NCBI GenBank assembly: GCA_964433715.1
Contig: CAYSSL010000031.1
Span: forward strand, 1 to 5,653
From: XYD1-FULL-44-32 sp964433715
Lineage (GTDB): Bacteria; Patescibacteriota; Minisyncoccia; Phycocordibacterales; XYD1-FULL-46-19
Direction of reading: 5' to 3'
Length of the DNA stretch: 5,653 nucleotides
A program made the position numbers and the translations under genes. The stretch's first letter is position 1; every line of letters starts with the position of its first letter. This document shows, in pieces, positions 1 to 5,337 of this stretch. The notes under the pieces were generated by a model that saw only the letters and a list, made by a program, of their open reading frames with translations, did no database searches and was not told where the DNA came from.

Positions 1-118
1 CGGCTATTTTTTTAAATAGTTCCGGGTTTTTGTTGATTAGCTCTAGGGCTTGGTCTATCTGCGCCTCGGGCACCCCCTGGCTTTTCAACATTTTTCTCAT
101 TAGAAAGTCTTTAAACAT
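1..118 (-). CDS. N-terminal part of a small hypothetical protein (runs off the left edge)
   Basis: The minus strand reads from ATG at 118 to the window edge without a stop: MFKDFLMRKMLK, then SQGVPEAQIDQALELINKN, then PELFKKIA. About 39 residues are visible; the C-terminus lies outside. The pattern (basic start, a helix, a 'QGVPE' turn, then 'INKNPELFKKIA') resembles small conserved proteins of unknown function that I associate with Parcubacteria-type genomes. That family assignment is from memory and not tested. No Shine-Dalgarno precedes the ATG. Instead a promoter-like -10 ends only 6 nt upstream, so the mRNA may be leaderless. Two further in-frame ATG codons (residues 7 and 10) could also be used, but the first fits the promoter spacing best. 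Confidence 0.65.
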   Translation of the reverse strand, partial: MFKDFLMRKMLKSQGVPEAQIDQALELINKNPELFKKIA

Positions 119-124
119 CTGGAA

Positions 125-152
125 ATATTACCAGAATTATGGTATTTTTCAA
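125..152 (-). promoter_or_regulatory. Putative promoter of the left-edge gene, consistent with a leaderless mRNA
   Basis: On the minus strand a -35 TTGAAA (147-152; 5 of 6 to consensus) is followed after 16 bp by TAATAT (125-130; 4 of 6). The -10 ends 6 nt before the ATG at 118, which puts the expected start of transcription at or next to the start codon. The -10 sits inside an imperfect 16-bp dyad, CTGGAAATATTACCAG (119-134), that could also be an operator. Seen in sequence; promoter function is inferred. Confidence 0.4.
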
Positions 153-170
153 GCGTTAGTTTTAGGCTAA

Positions 171-193
171 ATCATCTGCCTTAAGCAGATGAT
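171..193. repeat. Perfect hairpin, first of a tandem pair ahead of tRNA-Ala(GGC)
   Basis: ATCATCTGC (171-179) and GCAGATGAT (185-193) are perfect inverse complements around the 5-nt loop CTTAA. There is no convincing U-run on either side. On the minus strand only TTTAG follows, so it is at best a weak terminator for antisense transcription coming through the tRNA. Confidence 0.7.
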
Positions 194-199
194 CGCCCG

Positions 200-221
200 A
201 ACATTTTGTACTCAAAATGTT
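200..221. repeat. Perfect hairpin immediately upstream of tRNA-Ala(GGC)
   Basis: AACATTTTG (200-208) and CAAAATGTT (213-221) form a 9-bp perfect stem with loop TACT. The hairpin ends 4 nt before tRNA position 1, so it occupies the place where the tRNA promoter -10 would normally be. It could be the 5' leader structure of the tRNA precursor or an operator. The TACT loop resembles the TACA loop of the palindrome at 5507-5528. Confidence 0.7.
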
Positions 222-225
222 TTAG

Positions 226-299
226 GGGCCCATAGTATAGTGGTAACACGCGTCCATGGCATGGACGAGTCCGGGGTTCGACTCCCCGTGGGTCCACCA
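226..299 (+). tRNA. tRNA-Ala, anticodon GGC, with encoded CCA
   Basis: A full cloverleaf can be drawn. The acceptor GGGCCCA (226-232) pairs with TGGGTCC (289-295), including the G3:U70 wobble that marks alanine tRNAs. The anticodon stem CGTCC/GGACG (251-255/263-267) encloses loop ATGGCAT with anticodon GGC at 258-260, reading the Ala codon GCC. The T stem CGGGG/CCCCG (272-276/284-288) carries loop TTCGACT. The D stem GTAT/ACAC has one A-C mismatch. Discriminator A296 is followed by CCA (297-299) in the DNA, unlike the two other tRNAs here. It converges with the ABC operon, and I see no clear terminator in the 34 bp between them. Confidence 0.95.
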
Positions 300-333
300 A
301 ACGAAACTTGTTCATAATTAAGGAAGTGGCTAG

Positions 334-1296
334 CTATTTTTTAAATAAACCCTCAATTATATCTTCTAGAGGTGTAGCGTAGATATCAATATCGAGAACC
401 GGCAAGGTACTGGTTATTTGTGATATAAGTTGGGGCATTTGATTAGTTTTTACTTTAAATACTACCCCATCATCGCTTGTACTAATAAGTTCCGCTTGTA
501 ATATTTCTGGCAAAACACTCGGGGTTGTTTCAAAATAAAATTTAACCATTTTTTCCTCATTGTGGTCGTCTACTAGTTGCTCGACTAGGCCGTCATATAT
601 TTTATTACCTTTGTTTATAACAATAACTCGATCGCAGACCTTTTCCACATCGGCCATATCGTGACTAGTTAAAATTATCGTCACCTTATAGCGCGTTTGA
701 ATTTCCCGCAAAAAATGACGAATTTTTTTCTTGGCAACAATATCTAGGCCAATTGTTGGTTCATCTAAGAAAAGGATGCGCGGACTGTGAATAATTGCCC
801 CGATCAATTCTAATTTCATCCTCTCCCCTAGTGATAGCTTCCGCACCGGCACATCTAAAACATGTTTAACCGACATTAATTCGGCCAGCTCATTTATTCT
901 AGCTTTACAGCCAGCAGGCTCAAGACGATATATTTCGCGTAATAAATAGAAACTTTGATTGGCAGTCAAGTCCCAATTTAGACCAGCTTTGTTTCCCATT
1001 AGAAGTCCGATCTGTTGTAAAAATTCTGGTTTACGATCAAACGGCAAAAAACCTAGCACACCCACCTCGCCCCGTGTGGGATAAATAAGTCCAGTTAAAG
1101 CCTTAATAGTAGTAGTTTTGCCGGCCCCATTTGGCCCCAAAATAGCTAAACTCTCTCCCCCATTTACACTAAAGGAAATATCCGCCACGGCTGAAACTAT
1201 GCGAAAATCTGGCCGCCATAAGCCGGTAATAATATTTTTGTTTTGTCTAATTTTAAAATCCTTGCCAAGATTACTTACTGAAATTATATTTTTCAT
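334..1296 (-). CDS. ABC transporter ATP-binding protein, COG4586-like exporter ATPase
   Basis: This 320-aa cytoplasmic ATPase should power the two membrane proteins encoded just upstream in the same operon. Visible motifs: Walker A GPNGAGKTT (54-62), signature LSLGE (154-158), Walker B ILFLDEP (174-180) with catalytic Glu179, D-loop TIGLD, and switch His212 in LTSHD. An 80-residue C-terminal extension follows the nucleotide-binding domain, as is usual in ABC-2 exporter ATPases. The segment LLMGNKAGLNWDL (98-110) corresponds to the family stretch normally written with a Gln after MG/FG; here it is Asn102, so the Q-loop residue appears substituted. LSLGE in place of LSGGQ is, as I recall, usual in this family. 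The gene is last in the operon, 9 bp after the preceding stop. The upstream bases (TTAATCAAAAAAT) hold no Shine-Dalgarno. Stop is TAG. The family call is confident; the substrate is unknown. Confidence 0.93.
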   Translation of the reverse strand: MKNIISVSNLGKDFKIRQNKNIITGLWRPDFRIVSAVADISFSVNGGESLAILGPNGAGKTTTIKALTGLIYPTRGEVGVLGFLPFDRKPEFLQQIGLLMGNKAGLNWDLTANQSFYLLREIYRLEPAGCKARINELAELMSVKHVLDVPVRKLSLGERMKLELIGAIIHSPRILFLDEPTIGLDIVAKKKIRHFLREIQTRYKVTIILTSHDMADVEKVCDRVIVINKGNKIYDGLVEQLVDDHNEEKMVKFYFETTPSVLPEILQAELISTSDDGVVFKVKTNQMPQLISQITSTLPVLDIDIYATPLEDIIEGLFKK

Positions 1297-1305
1297 ATTT
1301 TTTGA

Positions 1306-2118
1306 TTAAGAAGCCGAGGTATAATTTTTAAGAGCAATTTTCCAAAATACATTTTTCAAAATAACAAAAACCGTGGTCACCGCAACCGCCAGCCCAAGCA
1401 TTGGCCAACCGTCTACCTTGCCTAGAGCGACTGAAACTGGAATCATAGCCATTAATAAGGTCGGGACAATAACCGAAAATGTAAACTGAAAAACTGGCCG
1501 ATAACCTTCCCATGGAACATTTTCATTATCCCGAAGCACAAAGCACAGAGAATATATTTGTTTAGATTCACCATGCCAAAATACTGGCAGTAAAAGTAAA
1601 AAACAGAAACTTTCCCAAGCTATTACACCTAAGATAAAAATAAACACAGCTAACACTACATTGCCTGCCATTAAGGGTAGGTGCGCCCAATCAACAAGCC
1701 AAGCCAACAGGACCATATTTGGTAAGGCGTCTCTGGTTATGGTCAATAATGGGATTTTTCTAAATGTAACATACCAAAGAGACGGCACCGGCAAAACCAA
1801 CAAAAAATCCAAAATTCCCCTCCGCACATCTTCTATTAATAACCGGTGATTTACTTCACCCCAGGTCCAATTGGTATAAAAACCTAGCTGACTGACAAAC
1901 AGCAAAAAATACATTTGATTTTTATCATAGCCAGCAAAAGTGTTTATTTGTGAATAAAGCACCTGCACGAATAAAATTTGCACCACGGTGTACAAAAAAG
2001 TGGAGCAGACGTTGCCCCAATTGTTGCCAAAATAGGCCGTCTCACCCTGAAAAGTATTGACGGTATTTACTCTCAAAATGTTCAAACGCATTTTAATTTT
2101 AGATACCAACTCCTTCAT
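1306..2118 (-). CDS. ABC-2 type permease, COG3694/DUF990-like
   Basis: A 270-aa integral membrane protein with about six hydrophobic segments (around residues 36-55, 66-82, 133-142, 152-178, 210-232 and 238-256). Family hallmarks, from knowledge of these exporters, are the cytoplasmic-loop motif EDVRRGILDFLLVLPVPSL (96-114) and the C-terminal ALKNYTSAS, which fits the usual 'YSSASG' ending of this subunit. It is expected to pair with the 260-aa permease as a heterodimer driven by the downstream ATPase. The annotated ATG overlaps the preceding gene by 20 bp, suggesting translational coupling. There is no Shine-Dalgarno before it; AAGGAG occurs only inside codons 2-3. An in-frame ATG at 2091 (residue 10) would remove the overlap and is a reasonable alternative start. 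Confidence 0.9.
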   Translation of the reverse strand: MKELVSKIKMRLNILRVNTVNTFQGETAYFGNNWGNVCSTFLYTVVQILFVQVLYSQINTFAGYDKNQMYFLLFVSQLGFYTNWTWGEVNHRLLIEDVRRGILDFLLVLPVPSLWYVTFRKIPLLTITRDALPNMVLLAWLVDWAHLPLMAGNVVLAVFIFILGVIAWESFCFLLLLPVFWHGESKQIYSLCFVLRDNENVPWEGYRPVFQFTFSVIVPTLLMAMIPVSVALGKVDGWPMLGLAVAVTTVFVILKNVFWKIALKNYTSAS

Positions 2119-2881
2119 ATTTTTTTACAGAATAGCGCCATAAATAATGAGTCAAGAAAAACAAAGCAATAGCCCAACCAAGCGACACACTAAAAGTAAA
2201 TAGCAGTTCTCTGCCACTTAAATTATTTTGCAAAACATAGGCTGGGGTAAACACTAGTGCCGGAAATGGCAAAAGTAAAATAATTTCCCTTATACCGACC
2301 GGGAACAAGGTCAGGGGTATAATTGCCCCCGATAGTATTTTAATGACATGATTAATAGCATTTCTAAAACCAGACCCCTCGGTGGAGTGAAAACTAATAA
2401 TTCCAATTAAAGTATTAAATGCCACGGATACAAAAAGTGCAATGAAAAGGAATATTATAAATGCCACAACATTAACCCAGCTGGCTGGTGGCAAAACCAC
2501 TAAACCAATAGTAAGTGAGATAAAGGCATAAACTATACCCATGCCGTTTTCGCCAGCATAGGAAAAAAATAAAAATGGAACGGTTTTAACTGGTTTAATA
2601 AAATAATTACTTATTTCACCTTGCATAATTATTTTTTGAATATAACGGCCAAACTTAAAATCGGTGGAAAAAGTAAGATCCTTTATAGCCGCTGCAACCA
2701 AAAAATAAGCCACTAGTGGTTTAAAATCCATGGCCCCACATGTGCTTTGAGAGAATGCATACCAAAACAAGGCCAACATACCCAAGGCAATAAGTCGGCA
2801 AGCAAAAAAAGCAATTATTTCAAATGGATAAGCAAGGATTTTTAGCCAATTGAATTTAACAACAGTAAAAAATAATTTCAT
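2099..2881 (-). CDS. ABC-2 type permease, COG4587-like, first gene of the operon
   Basis: A 260-aa membrane protein with about six hydrophobic stretches (roughly residues 20-43, 55-68, 115-131, 137-162, 183-210 and 226-247). The loop GEISNYFIKPVKT (88-100) corresponds to the conserved 'G(E/D)(I/L)...L.KP' motif of this permease group, and the C-terminus WRYSVKKYEGVGI matches the family ending '(K/R)(R/K)YE.VG'. It is transcribed first and is followed without a gap by the second permease and the ATPase. The ATG at 2881 is the only in-frame ATG near the N-terminal helix; there is no Shine-Dalgarno, and the preceding bases are TATTCATTATTCAA. The transported compound cannot be deduced from sequence. 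Confidence 0.9.
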   Translation of the reverse strand: MKLFFTVVKFNWLKILAYPFEIIAFFACRLIALGMLALFWYAFSQSTCGAMDFKPLVAYFLVAAAIKDLTFSTDFKFGRYIQKIIMQGEISNYFIKPVKTVPFLFFSYAGENGMGIVYAFISLTIGLVVLPPASWVNVVAFIIFLFIALFVSVAFNTLIGIISFHSTEGSGFRNAINHVIKILSGAIIPLTLFPVGIREIILLLPFPALVFTPAYVLQNNLSGRELLFTFSVSLGWAIALFFLTHYLWRYSVKKYEGVGI

Positions 2882-2891
2882 TTGAATAATG

Positions 2892-2985
2892 AATATAATC
2901 GCACCGACGGCGACCTAAAACCCGAGGAGAATAACTATCGAAATAGTAACCAAATGAGTATAACTAAAATATTTAAAAAAGAAAA
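2892..2985 (-). promoter_or_regulatory. Possible promoter region and 5' leader of the ABC operon
   Basis: Two -10-like elements lie in this leader on the minus strand: TATACT (2957-2962, 5 of 6) and TATATT (2892-2897, 5 of 6). The first has only a weak -35 in the T-run of the ncRNA terminator and would give a leader of about 70 nt. That leader contains a small hairpin, ACTAT-TTCG-ATAGT (2934-2947). The second lies 10 nt from the ATG and would give an almost leaderless mRNA. The choice between them cannot be made from sequence. Confidence 0.3.
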
Positions 2986-3008
2986 GCCCCGACATTTCGG
3001 GGCTTTTT
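2975..3008 (-). terminator. Intrinsic terminator of the candidate ncRNA (symmetrical, could work on both strands)
   Basis: On the minus strand GCCCCGA and TCGGGGC form a 7-bp GC-rich stem with loop AATG (2986-3003). The stem is extended by an A-run/T-run and followed by TTTTCTTTTTT (2985-2975). The plus strand also ends the same stem in TTTTT (3004-3008), but no credible plus-strand gene precedes it. It separates the ncRNA unit from the ABC operon. Confidence 0.85.
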
Positions 3009-3221
3009 GGTTCGTCGACATGGCCGACGAGCCGACTATTGCGGTGGAGAGGTTGGTGGCGCCAAACGCCCCACCAATTGACCTGTAACCTGGTGAAAAA
3101 ACCAGGCCAGAGTACTTTGTTCGTGCTCTGGCTGAGCACTCTGGCCATCCGATCTTACATCCCCCTCCATATAAATCCTTTCCCCCGCCGTGCGGGAACC
3201 GAAAAAACAAGACCAACGCCA
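2982..3221 (-). ncRNA. Candidate structured non-coding RNA of unknown family
   Basis: No credible protein is encoded in these roughly 215-240 nt, yet the segment has a promoter at its 5' end, a terminator at its 3' end and dense pairing. Helices seen (plus coordinates): 3184-3188/3192-3196 (CCCGC/GCGGG); 3162-3168 with 3046-3052 (7 bp, one G-U on the minus strand), which would close a multibranch domain; 3105-3113/3138-3146 (9 bp, GGCCAGAGT/ACTCTGGCC) with an alternative inner hairpin 3123-3128/3134-3139; 3089-3094/3101-3106; 3053-3059/3071-3077 (TTGGTGG/CCACCAA); and 3009-3017/3025-3033. The last contains a pair that is G-U on the plus strand but A-C on the minus strand, so structure alone does not settle the strand; promoter and terminator favour minus. 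I looked for and did not find the conserved cores of SRP RNA, RNase P RNA or tmRNA. A 6S-type RNA remains possible. Confidence 0.5.
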
Positions 3222-3227
3222 GCCGAG

Positions 3228-3256
3228 ATAGTAATATATATCTAGCTATTTGTAAA
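3228..3256 (-). promoter_or_regulatory. Putative sigma-70-type promoter of the candidate ncRNA
   Basis: On the minus strand TTTACA (3251-3256; 5 of 6) is followed after exactly 17 bp by TACTAT (3228-3233; 4 of 6 including the key first, second and last bases). Transcription should begin near 3219-3222. The -35 lies within the inverted repeat CTATTTACAAATAG, which could serve as an operator or as a weak end for the mscL transcript. Confidence 0.5.
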
Positions 3257-3278
3257 TAGAGATAATATCCCCAACAAA

Positions 3279-3593
3279 CTACTTAGCCAACCGGTTTACC
3301 TGTTTTATAACCAAAAACAAGACGAAAGAAATAATCAGGAAATTTAAAACATTACTTAAAAAGTTGCCGTAGCCAAGAACAACGGGGGTAGAGCTGGCCC
3401 CTGCTTGTTGCAAAACAATCGCCTGTTCAGACAGATCCACTTTGTTAGTAACTAAACCCAGTAAGGGGTTAATAATATCGGTAACCAAGGAATTGGTAAT
3501 GGAACTAAAGGAAGCGCCAATAACGACACCAATAGCAAGGTCAACAACATTCCCCCGTGTGGCAAACTCTTTGAATTCTTTAATGATTTTCAT
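3279..3593 (-). CDS. mscL: Large-conductance mechanosensitive channel MscL, short form
   Basis: This 104-aa inner-membrane channel opens under membrane tension to release solutes on hypo-osmotic shock. With the ATG at 3593 the protein begins MKIIKEFKEFATRGNVVDLA and aligns residue for residue with the E. coli N-terminus. The amphipathic N-terminal helix, Arg13, Asp18, Gly22 and Gly26 of TM1 fall at the same numbers, which decides the start. An in-frame ATG at 3644 would add 17 residues that do not fit the family. TM1 spans about 15-43, the periplasmic loop about 44-74, and TM2 about 77-98. The protein ends at KQVNRLAK, right after TM2, so the C-terminal cytoplasmic helical bundle of the 136-aa E. 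coli protein is absent. No frameshifted remainder is seen. There is no Shine-Dalgarno; stop is TAG. Confidence 0.96.
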   Translation of the reverse strand: MKIIKEFKEFATRGNVVDLAIGVVIGASFSSITNSLVTDIINPLLGLVTNKVDLSEQAIVLQQAGASSTPVVLGYGNFLSNVLNFLIISFVLFLVIKQVNRLAK

Positions 3594-3600
3594 AAGGGAC

Positions 3601-3629
3601 AGAATAATAGAAAACTGAAGAAAATTCAA
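3601..3629 (-). promoter_or_regulatory. Putative mscL promoter, consistent with a leaderless mRNA
   Basis: TTGAAT (3624-3629) and TATTCT (3601-3606) are separated by 17 bp on the minus strand, each 4 of 6 to consensus. Seven bases (GTCCCTT) separate the -10 from the ATG at 3593, so the predicted start of transcription falls on the start codon. It lies inside the longer reading frame from 3644, which is further evidence against that start. Confidence 0.45.
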
Positions 3630-3741
3630 TTTTTTGTGTTCCAAAATGAGTACACTTTAGTTGTCCTAAGCGTCAAAATAGCTTTTGAGGATTAGCGGGG
3701 TTAGAACGTTACAACTTCTTAAACTTTTGATTCATCCGATA

Positions 3742-5013
3742 TTACTTAGCTGAAAGTGTGATAGAAAACATTTTTAGAGTTTTGAGATAAAAATCCAATA
3801 TGCCCTTATGCACAGCAGACCAGTTACCTAACTCATAACTATCTGAAAGATTTAAAATTGTTAATGCTTTCACAAGTTCTATCTTCTTTTCTGGATGCGC
3901 AAATAAATTTGTAGCCTTATTGATTAGCCTCAAACCGAACAGATCTTTCCCGGGGTCAAAACCCTTAACATGTAGGAATAAATGGAGTCGATTAATAGAC
4001 TTATTAAAATCGGAATCATTCAAGCTTTCTATTATTTTTCTTGCGTCTTCAAAACTAACTCCGTGAGCACTCACTACTGGATTTATATTCTGTATATATG
4101 TTCGAAAATCAACCATTCGAGCATTTAATCCATCCTCACTGGTAGCAGTTTCCATTTGTTTGAAAAGGGAATCATCCTGATTAAAAAGTTCTGATCTTAT
4201 TTCTGGATTTGTTGATGATGCTAAGTTTATCCTTTGTCTCTCTTCTGCAATCTTCGCAATAACTGGACCATTAGAATATATAATCTCTTCCTGTTTTGCC
4301 TTTTCTACCACAGCAGTCTTAGATGCAGCACGAGAGGCAGTAATGAATTCTTTGGCGCGTTCATTTCCAGATAGAACGATTGCATCTTTTAACTTCTCAG
4401 TGATAGTGCCGGTCCAGGAAGTAATTACTCGAGCAAGTTGAATTTGAGTATCTGGCCTAATTGATGCAAGATTTTCAATATAGTGACCAATCCACTTTGA
4501 GCTATTCACTTTAAGAAGATACCCAAGAGCAAGTCGTCTCTCGTCTGGATCAAAAATGTCGCTTTCAAATATAGTCTGTATATCCACTTCTTCCGCACTT
4601 TGTATAGCTCCACCTTTTTTCAAGTATTCAAGGAGATCATTGAGGCCTAGATTGTGCTTTATTAATGCGTAATCAGAGAGAACCTCTTTCGCACGAGTCA
4701 AAGTTTCCTCAGTAAAATAATTATATTTAGTTAGACCACCTAATGTATAGGTGTAATCAAGAGGATCAGTATCCGGGTCTGCTTCAATTTCCTTAAAGAT
4801 TTCTAGTGTTTCCCTGGATTCAAGACTCTGAAGACGTAATAGGAAGTAATGACTCATTGTTCCATTCTTGAATCTTTTGTAAGCATCAAAAATAGGAACA
4901 ACAAAAACCAGATCCTTTATTTCCCCCATCTCATCTAACACTCTTTCGGTATCATATTCATTTGTTGCTGCGTACAGTTGAGATATCAATTTTGAATTAT
5001 ATTCGGCTGCCAT
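3742..5013 (-). CDS. Hypothetical 423-aa protein, probably all-helical
   Basis: I do not recognise this protein. It has no signal peptide, no transmembrane stretch, and no nuclease, ATPase or DNA-binding motif I can see. The first 180 or so residues are a series of amphipathic helices (e.g. ISQLYAATNEYDTERVLDEM and FLLRLQSLESRETLEIFKEI) reminiscent of HEAT/ARM-like solenoids. Residues about 230-265 are rich in Ala, Lys and Glu and could be coiled coil. The C-terminal third is again helical and ends in TLKMFSITLSAK. The ATG at 5013 follows an in-frame-incompatible mini-ORF that ends 3 bp before it; there is no strong Shine-Dalgarno. It lies alone between tRNA-Ala(TGC) and mscL, in the same orientation as both, with 97 bp to the nearest upstream mscL ATG. 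No terminator with a U-run is visible after its TAA stop. Long, intact coding sequence supports a real gene; function is unknown. Confidence 0.85.
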   Translation of the reverse strand: MAAEYNSKLISQLYAATNEYDTERVLDEMGEIKDLVFVVPIFDAYKRFKNGTMSHYFLLRLQSLESRETLEIFKEIEADPDTDPLDYTYTLGGLTKYNYFTEETLTRAKEVLSDYALIKHNLGLNDLLEYLKKGGAIQSAEEVDIQTIFESDIFDPDERRLALGYLLKVNSSKWIGHYIENLASIRPDTQIQLARVITSWTGTITEKLKDAIVLSGNERAKEFITASRAASKTAVVEKAKQEEIIYSNGPVIAKIAEERQRINLASSTNPEIRSELFNQDDSLFKQMETATSEDGLNARMVDFRTYIQNINPVVSAHGVSFEDARKIIESLNDSDFNKSINRLHLFLHVKGFDPGKDLFGLRLINKATNLFAHPEKKIELVKALTILNLSDSYELGNWSAVHKGILDFYLKTLKMFSITLSAK

Positions 5014-5016
5014 TAT

Positions 5017-5031
5017 CTACAATAATGCCAT
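5017..5031 (-). other. Possible 4-codon upstream ORF (MALL) in the leader of the 423-aa gene
   Basis: On the minus strand GGTGAAGAA is followed by ATG GCA TTA TTG TAG, and then after 3 bp by the ATG of the 423-aa gene. The purine-rich stretch sits better before this mini-ORF than before the main gene. Termination-reinitiation coupling would be possible. It may be chance. Confidence 0.2.
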
Positions 5032-5072
5032 TTCTTCACCGATCTGCAAATTTTGATTTAATAAGACTAGAA

Positions 5073-5108
5073 CCTCACAAAACCTAAGTGTCCCAATACT
5101 TAGTGAGG
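5073..5108. repeat. Two-part inverted repeat between tRNA-Ala(TGC) and the 423-aa gene
   Basis: CTAAGT (5084-5089) pairs with ACTTAG (5098-5103), and outside it CCTCA (5073-5077) pairs with TGAGG (5104-5108) with a 6-nt bulge on one side. No U-run follows closely on either strand, so a classical terminator is unlikely. It could be a 3' trailer structure of the tRNA or a protein-binding site before the gene. Confidence 0.5.
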
Positions 5109-5133
5109 GAAACCATAACTTCGTGAACAAATG

Positions 5134-5206
5134 TGGACCCTATCGGATTCGAACCGATGACCTCCTCATTGCAAATGAGGCGCTCTACCAACTAAGCTAA
5201 GGGCCC
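5134..5206 (-). tRNA. tRNA-Ala, anticodon TGC, CCA not encoded
   Basis: The acceptor GGGCCCT (5206-5200) pairs with AGGGTCC (5141-5135), including the G3:U70 alanine identity pair. The D arm is GCTT...GAGC. The anticodon stem CCTCA/TGAGG encloses TTTGCAA with anticodon TGC, reading GCA and, by wobble, other Ala codons. The T stem ATCGG/CCGAT carries TTCGAAT. Discriminator A is at 5134, and the next transcribed bases are CAT, so CCA must be added after transcription, unlike tRNA-Ala(GGC) at 226-299. All stems are perfect apart from the G-U. Confidence 0.96.
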
Positions 5207-5214
5207 AATTTAAT

Positions 5215-5243
5215 TTTAAACTTTCACAATATATAATTTTCAA
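5215..5243 (-). promoter_or_regulatory. Putative promoter of tRNA-Ala(TGC)
   Basis: On the minus strand TTGAAA (5238-5243; 5 of 6) and TTTAAA (5215-5220; 4 of 6) are 17 bp apart. The -10 ends 8 nt before tRNA position 1. A shifted -10, TAAAAT (5213-5218), is also possible with 19-bp spacing. Confidence 0.4.
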
Positions 5244-5280
5244 CACCTGTCGCCTCATTTGGCAAATAAGTGTCACAAGT

Positions 5281-5298
5281 ATTTTTCTGCTGAAAAAT
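5281..5298. repeat. Short AT-rich perfect hairpin in the tRNA spacer
   Basis: ATTTTTC (5281-5287) and GAAAAAT (5292-5298) pair perfectly around the loop TGCT. It lies next to the GC-rich segment 5298-5338, which holds two copies of TCTTGCG (5298-5304 and 5332-5338) and a CGCG/CGCG mini-hairpin (5314-5325). No coding potential is seen here. Confidence 0.6.
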
Positions 5299-5337
5299 CT
5301 TGCGACCCCACCTCGCGCCGTCGCGCTCCGGTCTTGC

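Noticed and set aside
1118..2172. Short plus-strand and alternate minus-strand frames inside the ABC genes
   Set aside because: They are shadows of the strongly supported ATPase and permease genes.
2882..3088. 68-aa plus-strand reading frame next to the ABC operon
   Set aside because: It runs straight through the GC-rich terminator stem at 2986-3003 and has no recognisable protein features or ribosome-binding site.
2915..3216. Minus-strand reading frames of 77 and 93 aa over the candidate ncRNA
   Set aside because: They cross the terminator, have unnatural composition, and overlap each other in different frames. The hairpins explain the segment better.
2982..3221. Assignment of the ncRNA to SRP RNA, RNase P RNA or tmRNA
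   Set aside because: The conserved SRP domain IV core, the RNase P CR-I GAGGAAAGUC core, and tmRNA ends with a tRNA-like CCA domain were looked for on both strands and not found.
3594..3644. Longer mscL start adding 17 residues
   Set aside because: The start at 3593 aligns residue for residue with E. coli MscL, and the promoter elements lie inside the extra stretch.
3742..5206. A tRNA-integrated island with attL/attR at tRNA-Ala(TGC)
   Set aside because: No second copy of the tRNA-Ala 3' end is present to the left of the 423-aa gene, and no integrase is in the window.
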